Source: Flavobacterium sp. Leaf82 (GTDB lineage: Bacteria > Bacteroidota > Bacteroidia > Flavobacteriales > Flavobacteriaceae). Taken from it: 64,000 nt of DNA. The notes below the pieces were generated by a model. That model had not been told where the DNA came from. It was given only the letters and a program-made list of their open reading frames with translations, and made no database searches. Where the stretch lies: the NCBI RefSeq assembly GCF_001422725.1, contig NZ_LMMA01000032.1, positions 729,198-793,197 of the forward strand. Direction: 5' to 3'. Below are positions 17,870-26,767 of the stretch, in pieces; positions within the stretch are counted from its first letter, which is position 1, and every line of letters starts with the position of its first letter. Both the position numbers and the translations under genes were made by a program.

Positions 17870-18392
17870 TATAATTGTTTAGTTTTTAGTATCAATATAA
17901 AAGTTATGCTTTAATAAATTATAAGGATCACAAATAAAAGTATTGTAAGAAGCTTTAAATGACTTTTAAATCTTAGTTTTAATTTTTCCCGACTAATCAA
18001 ATAAGGTAAAATTGGGTATTGCGAAAAAACTGTTTTTATGCTGTATATAAAATCAGGAACATTTACCTTTTTTTAGAAAAATTATTTGGGTTCTTTAAAC
18101 GATAAGTCCGAATTTAATGCTAGAATATCATGAAACACAAATGTAACAATTACATATTAAATCAGGTTAATTTGTAGGATCGTTATTGTACTTTTTTTGA
18201 TTGAAAAAAGCATTTATAAATACTTTTTAAGCGAAGATTAGAAAATATTGAGAATTGTTAAAAAAAGATTTTAAAGGACTATCATTCTTACAGTTTTGTT
18301 ATTAAATGTTAAGAATCCTGTTATTTTTTTTATGAGCCCGGGCAAAACTGCTCGATTTTTCGTACCTTAAAATTTCTAACAAATAAAGTACA
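17870..18392. other. Divergent intergenic region, no gene seen
   Basis: A 523 bp AT-rich spacer between the divergent proline dehydrogenase and sucrose synthase genes. I found no ORF with a credible start, no repeat shared with other gaps and no exact TAnnTTTG at a useful distance. It probably holds both promoters. Confidence 0.4.
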
Positions 18393-20573
18393 ATGATGAC
18401 AAAATTACGAATTTCATTAATCAACATTCACGGACTCTTAAAAGGTTCAGGTTTGGAGATTGGTAGAGATGCTGATAATGGCGGACAAACAAAATATGTA
18501 TACGAACTTGCTGAGTTTTTATCACAACATGAAGATGTAGAACATGTTCATGTATTTACAAGATTAATTGATGATCCCAATCTTTCTCCGGAATATGCAG
18601 TACCTATCGAAATCATTAATGATAAATTAGACATAAGGCGTATCCCTTTTTTGGGAAAAAAGTATAAGCCAAAAGAACAATTATGGGATGGTTTGGACAC
18701 TTTTGTAAACGGAATTGTCCAGCATATCAAACTTCATGATATATTCCCAAACTGGATTCACTCCCATTACGGAGACGCAGGATATGTCGCCAGTGAATTA
18801 TCAACAATATTAAATATTCCATTTGCGCACACGGGACATTCACTGGGTTTTCATAAAAAGAAAAAATTACTCGAAAGTGGTGCAAGTGAAGAAGAAATTG
18901 AAAAGAAATTTAAGTTCATTCAAAGAATTGCTGCCGAAGAAAAAACACTCGAATTATCTGAATTTATTGTAACCTCGACAGAGCAGGAAATTGAAACTTA
19001 TAAACCCTATCTCAACTTTGATTTAGGTAAATACCACGCCATTTCCCCGGGAATTGATACCAGTAAATTTGTTCCTTATTATCATAGAGAACAAGACTCT
19101 GACAAACAAATGGAAGAGGAGCAAAGAAAATATTGGGTGGCAGAAACTATTTCTAAATTTTTAATCAATCCGCATAAGCCTTTTATTCTGGCACTTTCCA
19201 GACCTGACCGCCATAAAAACCTTCATACACTTATCGAGGTTTACGGCAAGGACAAGGAACTGCAAAGTATTGCCAATCTGGTAATTTTTGCCGGAATCAG
19301 AAAAGATATTTCGAAAATGCCGGAATCTGAGAAGGATGTACTGACAGATTTATTGCTATTGATGGACAAATATGATTTGTACGGAAAAATGGCAATTCCA
19401 AAGAAGCATGATGTAGAAAATGAAGTTTCTATTATTTATCGTTATGCGGCAGAAAAAAGAGGTGTTTTTGTGAATCTGGCTTTGCATGAAAATTTTGGTT
19501 TAACCGTAATTGAATCCGCAAGTTCAGGTTTGCCCGTTGTAGTAACAAAAAACGGAGGACCGTCTGAAATTATTCCAACATGCCAGAACGGAGAATTGGT
19601 GAATCCGCTGGATGAAAATGAAATCAAAAAAGCATTGCGAAACATTTTGACCAACGAAAACCAATGGAAATATTACTCGAATAACGGAGCCATTAATATC
19701 CAGAAACATTATAGCTGGTTAAGCCATGTTAATCAATATGTTGAGTTGGTAAATGAAAACTTATCGGCATCGTCCGGTTCAGGAATAAAAAAACAGCACT
19801 ATCCTAATATTAATATCGAAAGGTTAAAAAGGAAAGTTGCCCATTTATTTGTTTCGGATATTGACGGGACATTAATAGAACCAAAATTAAATAATCCAGG
19901 ACTCGTCGAGCTAAAAGAACATTTGGTAAACCGTACCGATAAAATGGCATTTGCATTGGCATCCGGACGAAATTTAGCTTTGGTGAAGCAAGTTATCGAA
20001 GAAGAACAATTTCCGTTGCCGGATTTTATTATTTGCTCTGTAGGTACTGAAATTTATTATACAAACGGAAAGGATTATATTCTGGACAAAGGCTGGGCTA
20101 AGTTTTTAGCCGGACGCTGGAAAAGAGACGATATTGTCAACCGTTTAAAAGAGATTCCGTGGTTGCGAATGCAGGAAGAAGAAGCACAAAATCCTTATAA
20201 AATATCTTACTATTATGAGAAAGAAAATTACGATTATGATCAACTGATTGCAGTTTTGGGTGTAGGATGGTACAAAATAAACATTATACCAAGCCACGGA
20301 GAATTTATTGATTTTATTCCAAAAAGAGCGTCAAAAGGAAATGCTATTAAATTTTTGTGCCGCAAATGGTCCATTCCGTTATCGAATGTTATTGCGGCAG
20401 GAGATTCAGGAAACGATATCGATATGTTCAGAGGTTCTATAAAAGGAATAATCGTAGGAAACCGAAGCGTAGAATTAGCCAATTATGAAACTACAAAAAG
20501 TATTTATGTGGCCAAAGATTCTGCATCTTCCGGTATTCTGGAAGGATTAAAACATTATAAAATTATAAAATAA
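18393..20573 (+). CDS. Bifunctional sucrose-phosphate synthase/phosphatase
   Basis: A 726-residue fusion. The N-terminal GT4 glycosyltransferase (about 1-470) has the sucrose-synthase-class start LINIHGLLKGSGLEIGRDAD, the DNGGQTKYVYELAE loop, HSHYGDAGYVAS, GHSLG, and the nucleotide-sugar signature HENFGLTVIESASSGLPVV. The C-terminal HAD-type phosphatase (about 485-726) has VSDIDGT and AAGDSGNDIDMF. It would join UDP-glucose and fructose 6-phosphate and then remove the phosphate, giving sucrose in the cytosol. Sucrose in bacteria is usually an osmolyte. Neighbouring GH32-like and stress genes fit this. Two ATGs in tandem open the gene, and either may be used. Confidence 0.9.
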   Translation: MMTKLRISLINIHGLLKGSGLEIGRDADNGGQTKYVYELAEFLSQHEDVEHVHVFTRLIDDPNLSPEYAVPIEIINDKLDIRRIPFLGKKYKPKEQLWDGLDTFVNGIVQHIKLHDIFPNWIHSHYGDAGYVASELSTILNIPFAHTGHSLGFHKKKKLLESGASEEEIEKKFKFIQRIAAEEKTLELSEFIVTSTEQEIETYKPYLNFDLGKYHAISPGIDTSKFVPYYHREQDSDKQMEEEQRKYWVAETISKFLINPHKPFILALSRPDRHKNLHTLIEVYGKDKELQSIANLVIFAGIRKDISKMPESEKDVLTDLLLLMDKYDLYGKMAIPKKHDVENEVSIIYRYAAEKRGVFVNLALHENFGLTVIESASSGLPVVVTKNGGPSEIIPTCQNGELVNPLDENEIKKALRNILTNENQWKYYSNNGAINIQKHYSWLSHVNQYVELVNENLSASSGSGIKKQHYPNINIERLKRKVAHLFVSDIDGTLIEPKLNNPGLVELKEHLVNRTDKMAFALASGRNLALVKQVIEEEQFPLPDFIICSVGTEIYYTNGKDYILDKGWAKFLAGRWKRDDIVNRLKEIPWLRMQEEEAQNPYKISYYYEKENYDYDQLIAVLGVGWYKINIIPSHGEFIDFIPKRASKGNAIKFLCRKWSIPLSNVIAAGDSGNDIDMFRGSIKGIIVGNRSVELANYETTKSIYVAKDSASSGILEGLKHYKIIK

Positions 20574-20577
20574 ATAA

Positions 20578-20690
20578 GTTCCGGAGGAACGATTCATATT
20601 GTAGCAAGGGATTTTAATCCCTTGAAATATGGAAATTAAAGATTGGCGATTTTGTTTGCGATCCTTCGACTTCGCTCAGGATGACAAAAA
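20578..20690. repeat. Palindromic repeats between sucrose genes
   Basis: Three hairpins in order: GTTCC-GGA-GGAAC followed by GATTCATATTGTAG (an inverted relative of the 4686-5031 array), the perfect palindrome CAAGGGATT-TT-AATCCCTTG (20605-20624), and ATCCT-tcgacttcgctc-AGGAT with ATGACAAA (20661-20688). They lie in the 151 bp gap, and read-through to the next gene may be affected. Confidence 0.65.
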
Positions 20691-20724
20691 TGACACAATA
20701 TGTTAAATAATAAAATAGGTTAGT

Positions 20725-22233
20725 ATGTATTCAGGTTCAGGATTTAGCAATTGGGAAATAGGAGACGTAGATGTATTTATCGATGAAAGTGGAGTACACC
20801 ATTTATTTCATCTCATTATTCCCAATCACGATTATATTGCGCATGCAGTATCAAAAGATGGTCTTTCTTGGAAAAGAGTAAAAAATGCTTTGTTTGTAGG
20901 CGATCCCGGAGAGTGGGATGATGATATGTTATGGACAATGCATGTGAGTAAAAATTCTGCCGGTGAAGGTTACGAAATGTATTATACAGGTCTCAAACGT
21001 CAGGATAAAGGAATTACGCAAAAGGTAGGCCGCGCAGTTTCTCCGGATTTAATTCACTGGACAAAAGACAATCAATACGGTTTGCCTTTGCGAAGTGATG
21101 CCCCTTATTATGAAAGCCGCGATAATAACCCGCGCGAATGGCTGAGTTTCAGGGATCCTTATAAATACGAATTCGAAGGAGAAGATTATCTGCTTATTTG
21201 CGCACGAAGTGCAGTAGGACCAACATATAGAAGAGGTTGTATTGGTGTTGCAAAAAGAGGCGAGAAAGGTTTCGTGCTTCAAAAACCGCTGCATGTGGCG
21301 TATGTATATGATGATATTGAATGTCCTTGTGTGGTAGAAATAAAAGGAATGCATTATTTGCTGGGCTCAATTCGGGAAGATATAAAAGTTCGTTATTGGT
21401 TTTCGCCGGATTTTAAAGGAGAATATCATGCCTTTCATAATAATGTATTAATGCCACAAGGTAATTATGCCGCCAGAATTGTAAAAGAAGGCGACTACTA
21501 TTTGATTTATAACTTTTATTTTGTTGGAGGAAATGTAAACACACTTCGCGTAATTCCGCCGCCAAAACAGTTAGACGTTGATAGTAATGGCAGATTATTA
21601 TTAAAAACCTATCACCATTGGCGAACCCTTTATCAAAGAACTATTCTACAGAGAAACTTACCGGTTCCGGTTCCTATTTTAGGAAATCCGTCGGCAAATT
21701 TTGAAATAGAAAATGAAAATAAATGGCGAATTGGCTGTAGAAGCGGATACGAAGTTTTTTGTTTTGAAAAACCTTCAGAAAATTTTGTTTGGGAAGGAAC
21801 TCTTGCGGTAGAAGGAATGGGAAAAACAGGTTTTGTTATCGAATGCGATGATGAAGGAACAGCCTATTACATCTCAATTGATTTTGTAAATGGTTTTGTG
21901 CAATTCAGAGCTTGGGGATTTAATGAAAAAGATGTGAAAAATAATTTTGTTTTCGAAAATATACAAACCAATCAATTTGAAATTGTCGAAAACAAAGAGA
22001 TTTATTTTAAGATCATTCGATACGGAAATTATTATGAACTTTCGATCAACGATATTGTCAAACTAACGTTGTTGGACTATAAATACAGCGAAGGCAAAAT
22101 TGGTGTATATGTTTGTTCTGCAATAGTTTCGCTCAGTGATTCAAAAATTCACGTTATTCCGGAACCTGAAAACGAATATGCAACCGCAGATCCTAATAAG
22201 GCATTTGATGAATATAATAAAATAGCACAGTAG
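20725..22233 (+). CDS. GH32-like five-bladed beta-propeller glycosidase
   Basis: A 502-residue cytosolic protein (no signal peptide). The N-terminal propeller shows the GH32/GH68-type triad in order: an Asp near the start (IGDVDVFIDE), the RDP motif (Arg143-Pro145, SFRDPYKYE) and the EC acid/base (Glu199-Cys200, DIECPCVVE). The C-terminal part (about 330-490) is a beta-sandwich like that of invertases. Placed after a sucrose-phosphate synthase, it may hydrolyse sucrose or transfer fructosyl or glucosyl units. The first motif differs from the classical WMNDPNG, so specificity is uncertain. Cotranscription with the synthase is likely but separated by 151 bp of repeats. Confidence 0.75.
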   Translation: MYSGSGFSNWEIGDVDVFIDESGVHHLFHLIIPNHDYIAHAVSKDGLSWKRVKNALFVGDPGEWDDDMLWTMHVSKNSAGEGYEMYYTGLKRQDKGITQKVGRAVSPDLIHWTKDNQYGLPLRSDAPYYESRDNNPREWLSFRDPYKYEFEGEDYLLICARSAVGPTYRRGCIGVAKRGEKGFVLQKPLHVAYVYDDIECPCVVEIKGMHYLLGSIREDIKVRYWFSPDFKGEYHAFHNNVLMPQGNYAARIVKEGDYYLIYNFYFVGGNVNTLRVIPPPKQLDVDSNGRLLLKTYHHWRTLYQRTILQRNLPVPVPILGNPSANFEIENENKWRIGCRSGYEVFCFEKPSENFVWEGTLAVEGMGKTGFVIECDDEGTAYYISIDFVNGFVQFRAWGFNEKDVKNNFVFENIQTNQFEIVENKEIYFKIIRYGNYYELSINDIVKLTLLDYKYSEGKIGVYVCSAIVSLSDSKIHVIPEPENEYATADPNKAFDEYNKIAQ

Positions 22234-22255
22234 TATTTATGGACAGATTGTGTAT

Positions 22256-22504
22256 TTATTGAAGAGAATTACTGTCGATAATGCTTTTTACACTTTGAAT
22301 AAAAGTTTCGGTATTGTTGATTTCGCCTTTTATATAAACATCATAATCTGTCAATTTAAATTGCTCCAGCATATCTTTTTTAAGATATTTTATCATCGAT
22401 TCAATGCTTCGGGTATCACTATCATTTTGTCTTTTTAGTTCCCGTTGTTTGCTTTCCAGGTAAGTTAAAGTCTTTTTTAATCTTTGTACGTTAATTTTGT
22501 CCAC
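22256..22504 (-). CDS. Small coiled-coil protein
   Basis: An 82-residue, charged, helix-rich protein (LKKTLTYLESKQRELKRQND) starting at a GTG. No family is recognised. It is convergent with the GH32-like gene, 22 bp apart. The start codon is uncertain because no upstream in-frame ATG exists. Confidence 0.5.
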   Translation of the reverse strand: MDKINVQRLKKTLTYLESKQRELKRQNDSDTRSIESMIKYLKKDMLEQFKLTDYDVYIKGEINNTETFIQSVKSIIDSNSLQ

Positions 22505-22919
22505 ACTTAATTTTCTTTAATTTAATAAAAAATAAACGATAATCAGGAATAAGATAAAATTCAATATTTTTCCAAAAACGTTACAGTGAATTGAATTTAT
22601 CTTATTACAAGACTATCGTTTCATGTAATTACGTAATATTGGATTTTTTAGTTTTGAAATATAAGGCAAAAAATTAAAAAAAATTGTAAGAATTAAAAAG
22701 TAATTTATGTAAACCATTGAAATGCTTTTGTTTATCTGGTATTTAGAAAGTTTGCCCAATTTGATTTTTCTTTAAAAATATTTGAAAAAGAAAATTATAA
22801 AGGTATTTTTTAGTTTTAAAAAAGTAAGAAAACAACAATCGAAGAACTATTATAAAACAAAATAAGCTGCATTTTTTCTAATCAGAAACAATACAGCTTA
22901 TTTTAATAGTAGTAACATG
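22505..22919. other. Intergenic region, nothing recognised
   Basis: 415 bp of very AT-rich DNA between two minus-strand genes. No ORF, repeat or terminator with a clear stem was found, apart from the weak AGCTGCATTT / AATACAGCTT pairing at about 22865-22900 that could end the RidA transcript. Confidence 0.3.
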
Positions 22920-23390
22920 TTATTTTACGACAGTAGCTTCTAATTCGACTTTTAAAGTTTCAAAAAGACTTTTGACTTCCAGTAAAGTAGTGGCTTGTTT
23001 CATGTCGTGTTTGGTAACCCAATCCTGAATAATAGCAAAATGAGGCCAAAGTTCACTCGTATTTGTCGTGTAGATATTTAACCTTACGATTCCTTTGCAT
23101 TCATAGCCGGATTCTGTGATTACCTGTTCCAGATTTTTTAGCGCAAGGATAATCTGCGATTCCATATTTTCATTGCTTGAAACTCCATTTGCATCAATAG
23201 CAGTTTGTCCTGAAACATATAATGTTCCTTCGGGATTTTTTACTTCTACGGCTTGTACATAACTTCGCTGATCCTGCCATTGCCAGGGATTAATTGCTCT
23301 TTTTTCCATTTGTTTCGCTTTTTTAGATTGTGCCAATATTGGCATAGTAATTAATAATAATAACGCTAAAAATTTTGCTCTTTTTTTCAC
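22920..23390 (-). CDS. Secreted RidA/YjgF-family protein
   Basis: A 156-residue Rid-family protein with a signal peptide (MKKRAKFLALLLL to PILAQ), so it is exported, which is unusual for this family. The Rid core runs from WQWQDQRSYVQAVEV and LYVSGQTAID to KVELEATVV. The catalytic Arg of true 2-aminoacrylate deaminases (in the A-R-S/T segment before the last strands) seems to be missing (QATTLLEVKSL), so imine deaminase activity is doubtful. The start is GTG. It lies 92 bp downstream of a Crp-type regulator on the same strand. Confidence 0.8.
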   Translation of the reverse strand: MKKRAKFLALLLLITMPILAQSKKAKQMEKRAINPWQWQDQRSYVQAVEVKNPEGTLYVSGQTAIDANGVSSNENMESQIILALKNLEQVITESGYECKGIVRLNIYTTNTSELWPHFAIIQDWVTKHDMKQATTLLEVKSLFETLKVELEATVVK

Positions 23391-23482
23391 GATTACAGTT
23401 TAAAATTATACTGCAAAATTGAGAATAACAGTTGGAAAGAAGTCTTGACATTTCTCACGAATTTAATGTGAGATATGTCACA

Positions 23483-24046
23483 TCAGGAAGATAATCTGCT
23501 GAGGGTTTCGCGCGATACACCCAGATATGAAGCAATAAGGCTTTTGGGAACTCGCTGAATAAGTGACGGATATTGTTTTAAAAGCTGTTCGTATCGTTCT
23601 TTAGAGTTTGATGTTTGCCAGGATATAATGCGACGCTGTGATCCCAGAAAACCAAAAGTAGCTTTGTTGAGAAAAAAACGTTCCATTTTTTGCAGGCCTT
23701 CACAGAGTTTTTTATAATCTTCAAGAGTACAGCAAAGAACCTCTGTATCTTCAAGACAATGTAATGACATTGTAGCTTCGGTTTGAGTAAAGAAAGCATA
23801 ATAATCGCTTTCCCACCAATCTTCAAGGGCAAAAGAAACTATATGCTCTTTTGCCTTATGATCTGTATAAACCAATTTTAAAAGCCCTGAAATTATAAAG
23901 AAAGAATATTTGACAGGATCACCTTCCTGAATCAAAAATTGATGTTTTTTAAACTTTTTGGTTGTAAAGTGACTGTACACAAAGGCAAATTCATCATCTG
24001 TCAATGGTATTATTTTTTCGATATGTTCTCTAAGGTTTGCCTGCAT
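23483..24046 (-). CDS. Crp/Fnr-family transcription regulator
   Basis: A cyclic-nucleotide-binding-fold regulator. I prefer the ATG at 24046 (187 residues) to the TTG four codons upstream. The cNMP-like barrel (about 15-115) has FLIQEGDPVKYSFFIISGLLKL. The C-terminal helix-turn-helix is VPKSLIASYLGVSRETLSRL. It lacks the cAMP phosphate-binding RxS motif, as do many Flavobacterium members of this group. It sits between DoxX (upstream) and RidA (downstream) on the same strand and may control both. Confidence 0.85.
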   Translation of the reverse strand: MQANLREHIEKIIPLTDDEFAFVYSHFTTKKFKKHQFLIQEGDPVKYSFFIISGLLKLVYTDHKAKEHIVSFALEDWWESDYYAFFTQTEATMSLHCLEDTEVLCCTLEDYKKLCEGLQKMERFFLNKATFGFLGSQRRIISWQTSNSKERYEQLLKQYPSLIQRVPKSLIASYLGVSRETLSRLSS

Positions 24047-24119
24047 ATTAGAATTCAAAGTTATTCAAATTTTAATAATCAGGAACATGTTTTATAATTT
24101 AACCTTTAGAAATAATACT

Positions 24120-24548
24120 TTATAATACACGGGCCAATTTTTCTTTGATATATTCAAGTGCGCCGGTAGACCATAATGTTACAACAATCAAAACAGGCTG
24201 AAAAGCCAGTCTAATTAATCTTGCCTGATCTGTATCAAGACCAAAAGCATCTGTACCATTCATATATTGAGCAATATTACCCGGGAAAACCAGCACATAG
24301 AAAACAGCCAACGCCAATCCGGTTTTAACTTTATGCTTTGTTAAAAAAACCATCGCAAGTCCCAAAGCGATCTCTACTATACCGGAGAGTATAACAACAA
24401 GATCTTTATCAAGAGGAACCCAATTAGGAACTTGCGCCTGAAAATCTTGTCGCTGAAAAGTAAAATGTCCAATAGCGGCCATTATCATAAAAAGACCTAA
24501 TAGGATTCTGAAAAAGTTTTGTGTTTTAGTGGTTGTATAATCTGTCAT
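24120..24548 (-). CDS. DoxX-family membrane protein
   Basis: A 142-residue inner-membrane protein with four helices (about 12-32, 48-68, 74-92 and 112-132). The motifs GLFMIMAAIGHF, VPLDKDLVVILSGIVEIALGLAM and KVKTGLALAVFYVLVFPGNI are typical of the DoxX-like/YphA group. The exact function of this group is not established; some are linked to redox stress. A minus-strand TACATTTGA at 24657-24665 is a fitting -7 element. Confidence 0.8.
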   Translation of the reverse strand: MTDYTTTKTQNFFRILLGLFMIMAAIGHFTFQRQDFQAQVPNWVPLDKDLVVILSGIVEIALGLAMVFLTKHKVKTGLALAVFYVLVFPGNIAQYMNGTDAFGLDTDQARLIRLAFQPVLIVVTLWSTGALEYIKEKLARVL

Positions 24549-24656
24549 AATAAGGAGTTGTGTTTACAAAAATATTTTTATTTGATTTGAATGTGGTACT
24601 AAGTTAAAGCAATAAAAAACAAAAAGCGGATATTGCTTAGAGATACCATATTATAC

Positions 24657-24665
24657 TCAAATGTA
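24657..24665 (-). promoter_or_regulatory. Candidate -7 element for DoxX gene
   Basis: On the minus strand TACATTTGA fits TAnnTTTG and matches the -7 blocks at 24804 and 25662, about 110 bp before the DoxX start. No ATTGT at the same distance was seen here. Confidence 0.4.
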
Positions 24666-24785
24666 AAAGAAGCACGCAATTTTAGAATTACATAATTATA
24701 GGCGTTTGTTATACAATTAAAACTTTGTTATGTGTTTGATTTGTAGTTGTTTAAATGATGTAAGATTCGAATTTAATTCTATAAG

Positions 24786-24814
24786 ATTGTCAGAAATATC
24801 AGTTATACATTTGA
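24786..24814 (+). promoter_or_regulatory. Promoter of YciF-like gene
   Basis: ATTGT, 13 bp, then TATACATTTGA. The -7 block contains TAnnTTTG and lies 28 bp before the ATG. The same two blocks with the same spacing stand before the stressosome operon (25644-25672). Confidence 0.6.
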
Positions 24815-24842
24815 CTTATAAAATTTTAAAGAAAAAACTATC

Positions 24843-25475
24843 ATGAAAGATTCAAACACAAAAACACCGGCTAAAAAAACGACAACTGCGTCAAAAACAA
24901 CATCAAAAACTACAGCAGCATCTAAAACTGCAAGTACATCAAAAACTACAACACCAAAAGGAGTTGTTAAAGCAAAATCATCTGCAGCAGAAGGATTAAG
25001 AGATTTATTCGTAGATTCATTAAAAGATATTTACTGGGCAGAGAAAGCTTTGACAAAAGCGCTTCCTAAAATGGCAAAAAATGCAACTTCTCAAAATTTA
25101 ATTGACGCGATCAATGAACACCTTACTGTTACAGAAAATCAGGTAACAAGATTAGAACAGGTTTTTGCATCTATTGGAGAAAAAGCAACAGCAAAAAAAT
25201 GTGATGCCATGGAAGGTCTTATTAAAGAAGGCGAAGGAATTATGGAAGAAACAGAAGTAGGAGCAGTACGTGATGCAGGAATTATCGCAGCGTCTCAAAA
25301 AATTGAGCACTACGAAATTGCTACTTACGGAACCCTTGCCGCTTTTGCAAAAACTTTAGGAGAAGATGAAGCAGTAGAATTGTTGGTTCAGACTTTAAAC
25401 GAAGAAAAAGAAGCTGACGTAACCCTTACTGAAGCGGCTTATAACACGATTAATTTTGATGCTACAGAAGAGTAA
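24843..25475 (+). CDS. YciE/YciF-like ferritin-fold stress protein with basic tail
   Basis: A 210-residue protein. Residues 1-50 form a Lys/Thr/Ala-rich disordered tail (TKTPAKKTTTASKTTSKTT). Residues about 53-205 form the DUF892 (YciE/YciF) four-helix ferritin-like fold, beginning LRDLFVDSLKDIYWAEKALT and with the EHLTVTENQVTRLEQVF and KIEHYEIATYGTLAAFAK helices that carry the Glu/His metal ligands. In other bacteria this family is induced by osmotic and general stress. The basic tail suggests DNA contact, as in Dps, but that is inference. It stands alone with its own promoter and terminator. Confidence 0.85.
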   Translation: MKDSNTKTPAKKTTTASKTTSKTTAASKTASTSKTTTPKGVVKAKSSAAEGLRDLFVDSLKDIYWAEKALTKALPKMAKNATSQNLIDAINEHLTVTENQVTRLEQVFASIGEKATAKKCDAMEGLIKEGEGIMEETEVGAVRDAGIIAASQKIEHYEIATYGTLAAFAKTLGEDEAVELLVQTLNEEKEADVTLTEAAYNTINFDATEE

Positions 25476-25503
25476 AATCAATTTAGGATTTGGCCTTTAT
25501 AAT

Positions 25504-25542
25504 AAAAAAACCTGCAATTTTTTAATTCGCAGGTTTTTTTAC
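25504..25542 (+). terminator. Terminator after YciF-like gene
   Basis: AAAAAAACCTGC / GCAGGTTTTTTT with a short loop, immediately after the stop. Confidence 0.85.
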
Positions 25543-25643
25543 TTTTAGCAAGAAAATTATTAGTAGATTTGACTTTTAATTTTTATAGCATTAAGTTAAA
25601 TTAAGCATGTTAATACTGTAAGATTATGCGATAATTTTGTAAA

Positions 25644-25672
25644 ATTGTTATTAGCGTGTAATATACATTTGA
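25644..25672 (+). promoter_or_regulatory. Promoter of stressosome operon
   Basis: ATTGT, 13 bp, TATACATTTGA: the same layout as at 24786-24814. It would give a leader of about 240 nt before rsbR. The rest of the 25543-25917 gap is AT-rich with no ORF. Confidence 0.5.
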
Positions 25673-25917
25673 TATGCATTTTAGAGTATGGGACATATTT
25701 TTTTTTGAATAAACTTATATTAAAAGCGAAGCATTACGTGCTAATTTTTAAAATAAGAATTAAAAAATGTAAGTTGTTTATTTTAAGGTTGCTATAATTT
25801 AAACCAATTAATAATATCATAAAAAGTATTATTGAATAATGGTTTTAAGCATTTTTTTGAATTTAATAAATCCACCATAATATAATATTGTTTCATCCAA
25901 ATCCAAATTTAAAACAA

Positions 25918-26748
25918 ATGCAAAATAATGTCCTAAGCAGCTTAAAAGAGCACGAAAACAAATTACTTACCACATGGTCTCAGCTTCTTCTTGAAAATGG
26001 ATCAACAGACGGTTTAACAGAAGAAGAAGAATCAAAGGAATTTACATCTCTTTTATTAGATGCTTTAAGTACCTCAAATAACTACAATCAGAATTCAGAA
26101 CAATTCGAGAAAGTACATGATTTACTTATCGGAATTTCCAGTTCAAGAGCAAAAAGAGGTTTTTCGCCAAGAGAAAATGCTCAATATCTTATTTCATTTA
26201 AAGAAGCGGCTTCGCAAATACTTTCAGAATTAGAAAGTGATCCTGCAAGACTTTATGATGCTAATTTACAATTAGGCACTGTTATAGACAACATGACAAT
26301 CATGACTTTTGAAGCTTACATGAAAGGTCGTGAGGATGTAATTTCAAGACAAATCGACGAAATTAGTGAGATTTCGACTCCGGTTATCAGAGTTTGGGAC
26401 GGTGTTGTTGCTTTACCAATTATAGGAACGCTTGATAGTTCAAGAACTCAGGTTGTTATGGAAAATCTTTTGCAACAAATAGTTGATACAGGAAGCTCTA
26501 TTGCTATTCTTGATATTTCAGGAGTACCTGCAGTAGATTCTTTAGTAGCACAGCATTTAATAAAAACGGTGAGCGCTACACGTTTAATGGGTGCAGAATG
26601 TATCATAAGCGGTATTCGTCCTGAAATTGCTCAGACTGTTGTGCATTTAGGAATTGATCTTACCGGAATTATCACAAAAGCATCACTTGCAAGTGCGCTT
26701 CAAACAGCATTTGATATGCTTCAGCTTACTGTGGTAAAAAGAAAATAA
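25918..26748 (+). CDS. rsbR: Stressosome scaffold protein RsbR
   Basis: A 276-residue co-antagonist. I start at the ATG at 25918 rather than the TTG ten codons upstream. The N-terminal sensory helical domain is of RsbRD type (about 10-150; KEHENKLLTTWSQLLLENG). The C-terminal STAS domain (about 160-275) carries IAILDISGVPAVDSLVAQHL, with Ser as a probable RsbT phosphorylation site, and GIRPEIAQTVVHLG, with Thr as the second site. RsbR and RsbS build the stressosome shell that sequesters RsbT until stress. It is the first gene of a tightly packed operon. Confidence 0.88.
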   Translation: MQNNVLSSLKEHENKLLTTWSQLLLENGSTDGLTEEEESKEFTSLLLDALSTSNNYNQNSEQFEKVHDLLIGISSSRAKRGFSPRENAQYLISFKEAASQILSELESDPARLYDANLQLGTVIDNMTIMTFEAYMKGREDVISRQIDEISEISTPVIRVWDGVVALPIIGTLDSSRTQVVMENLLQQIVDTGSSIAILDISGVPAVDSLVAQHLIKTVSATRLMGAECIISGIRPEIAQTVVHLGIDLTGIITKASLASALQTAFDMLQLTVVKRK

Positions 26749-26767
26749 TTCAATAAGATTTTAGAAC

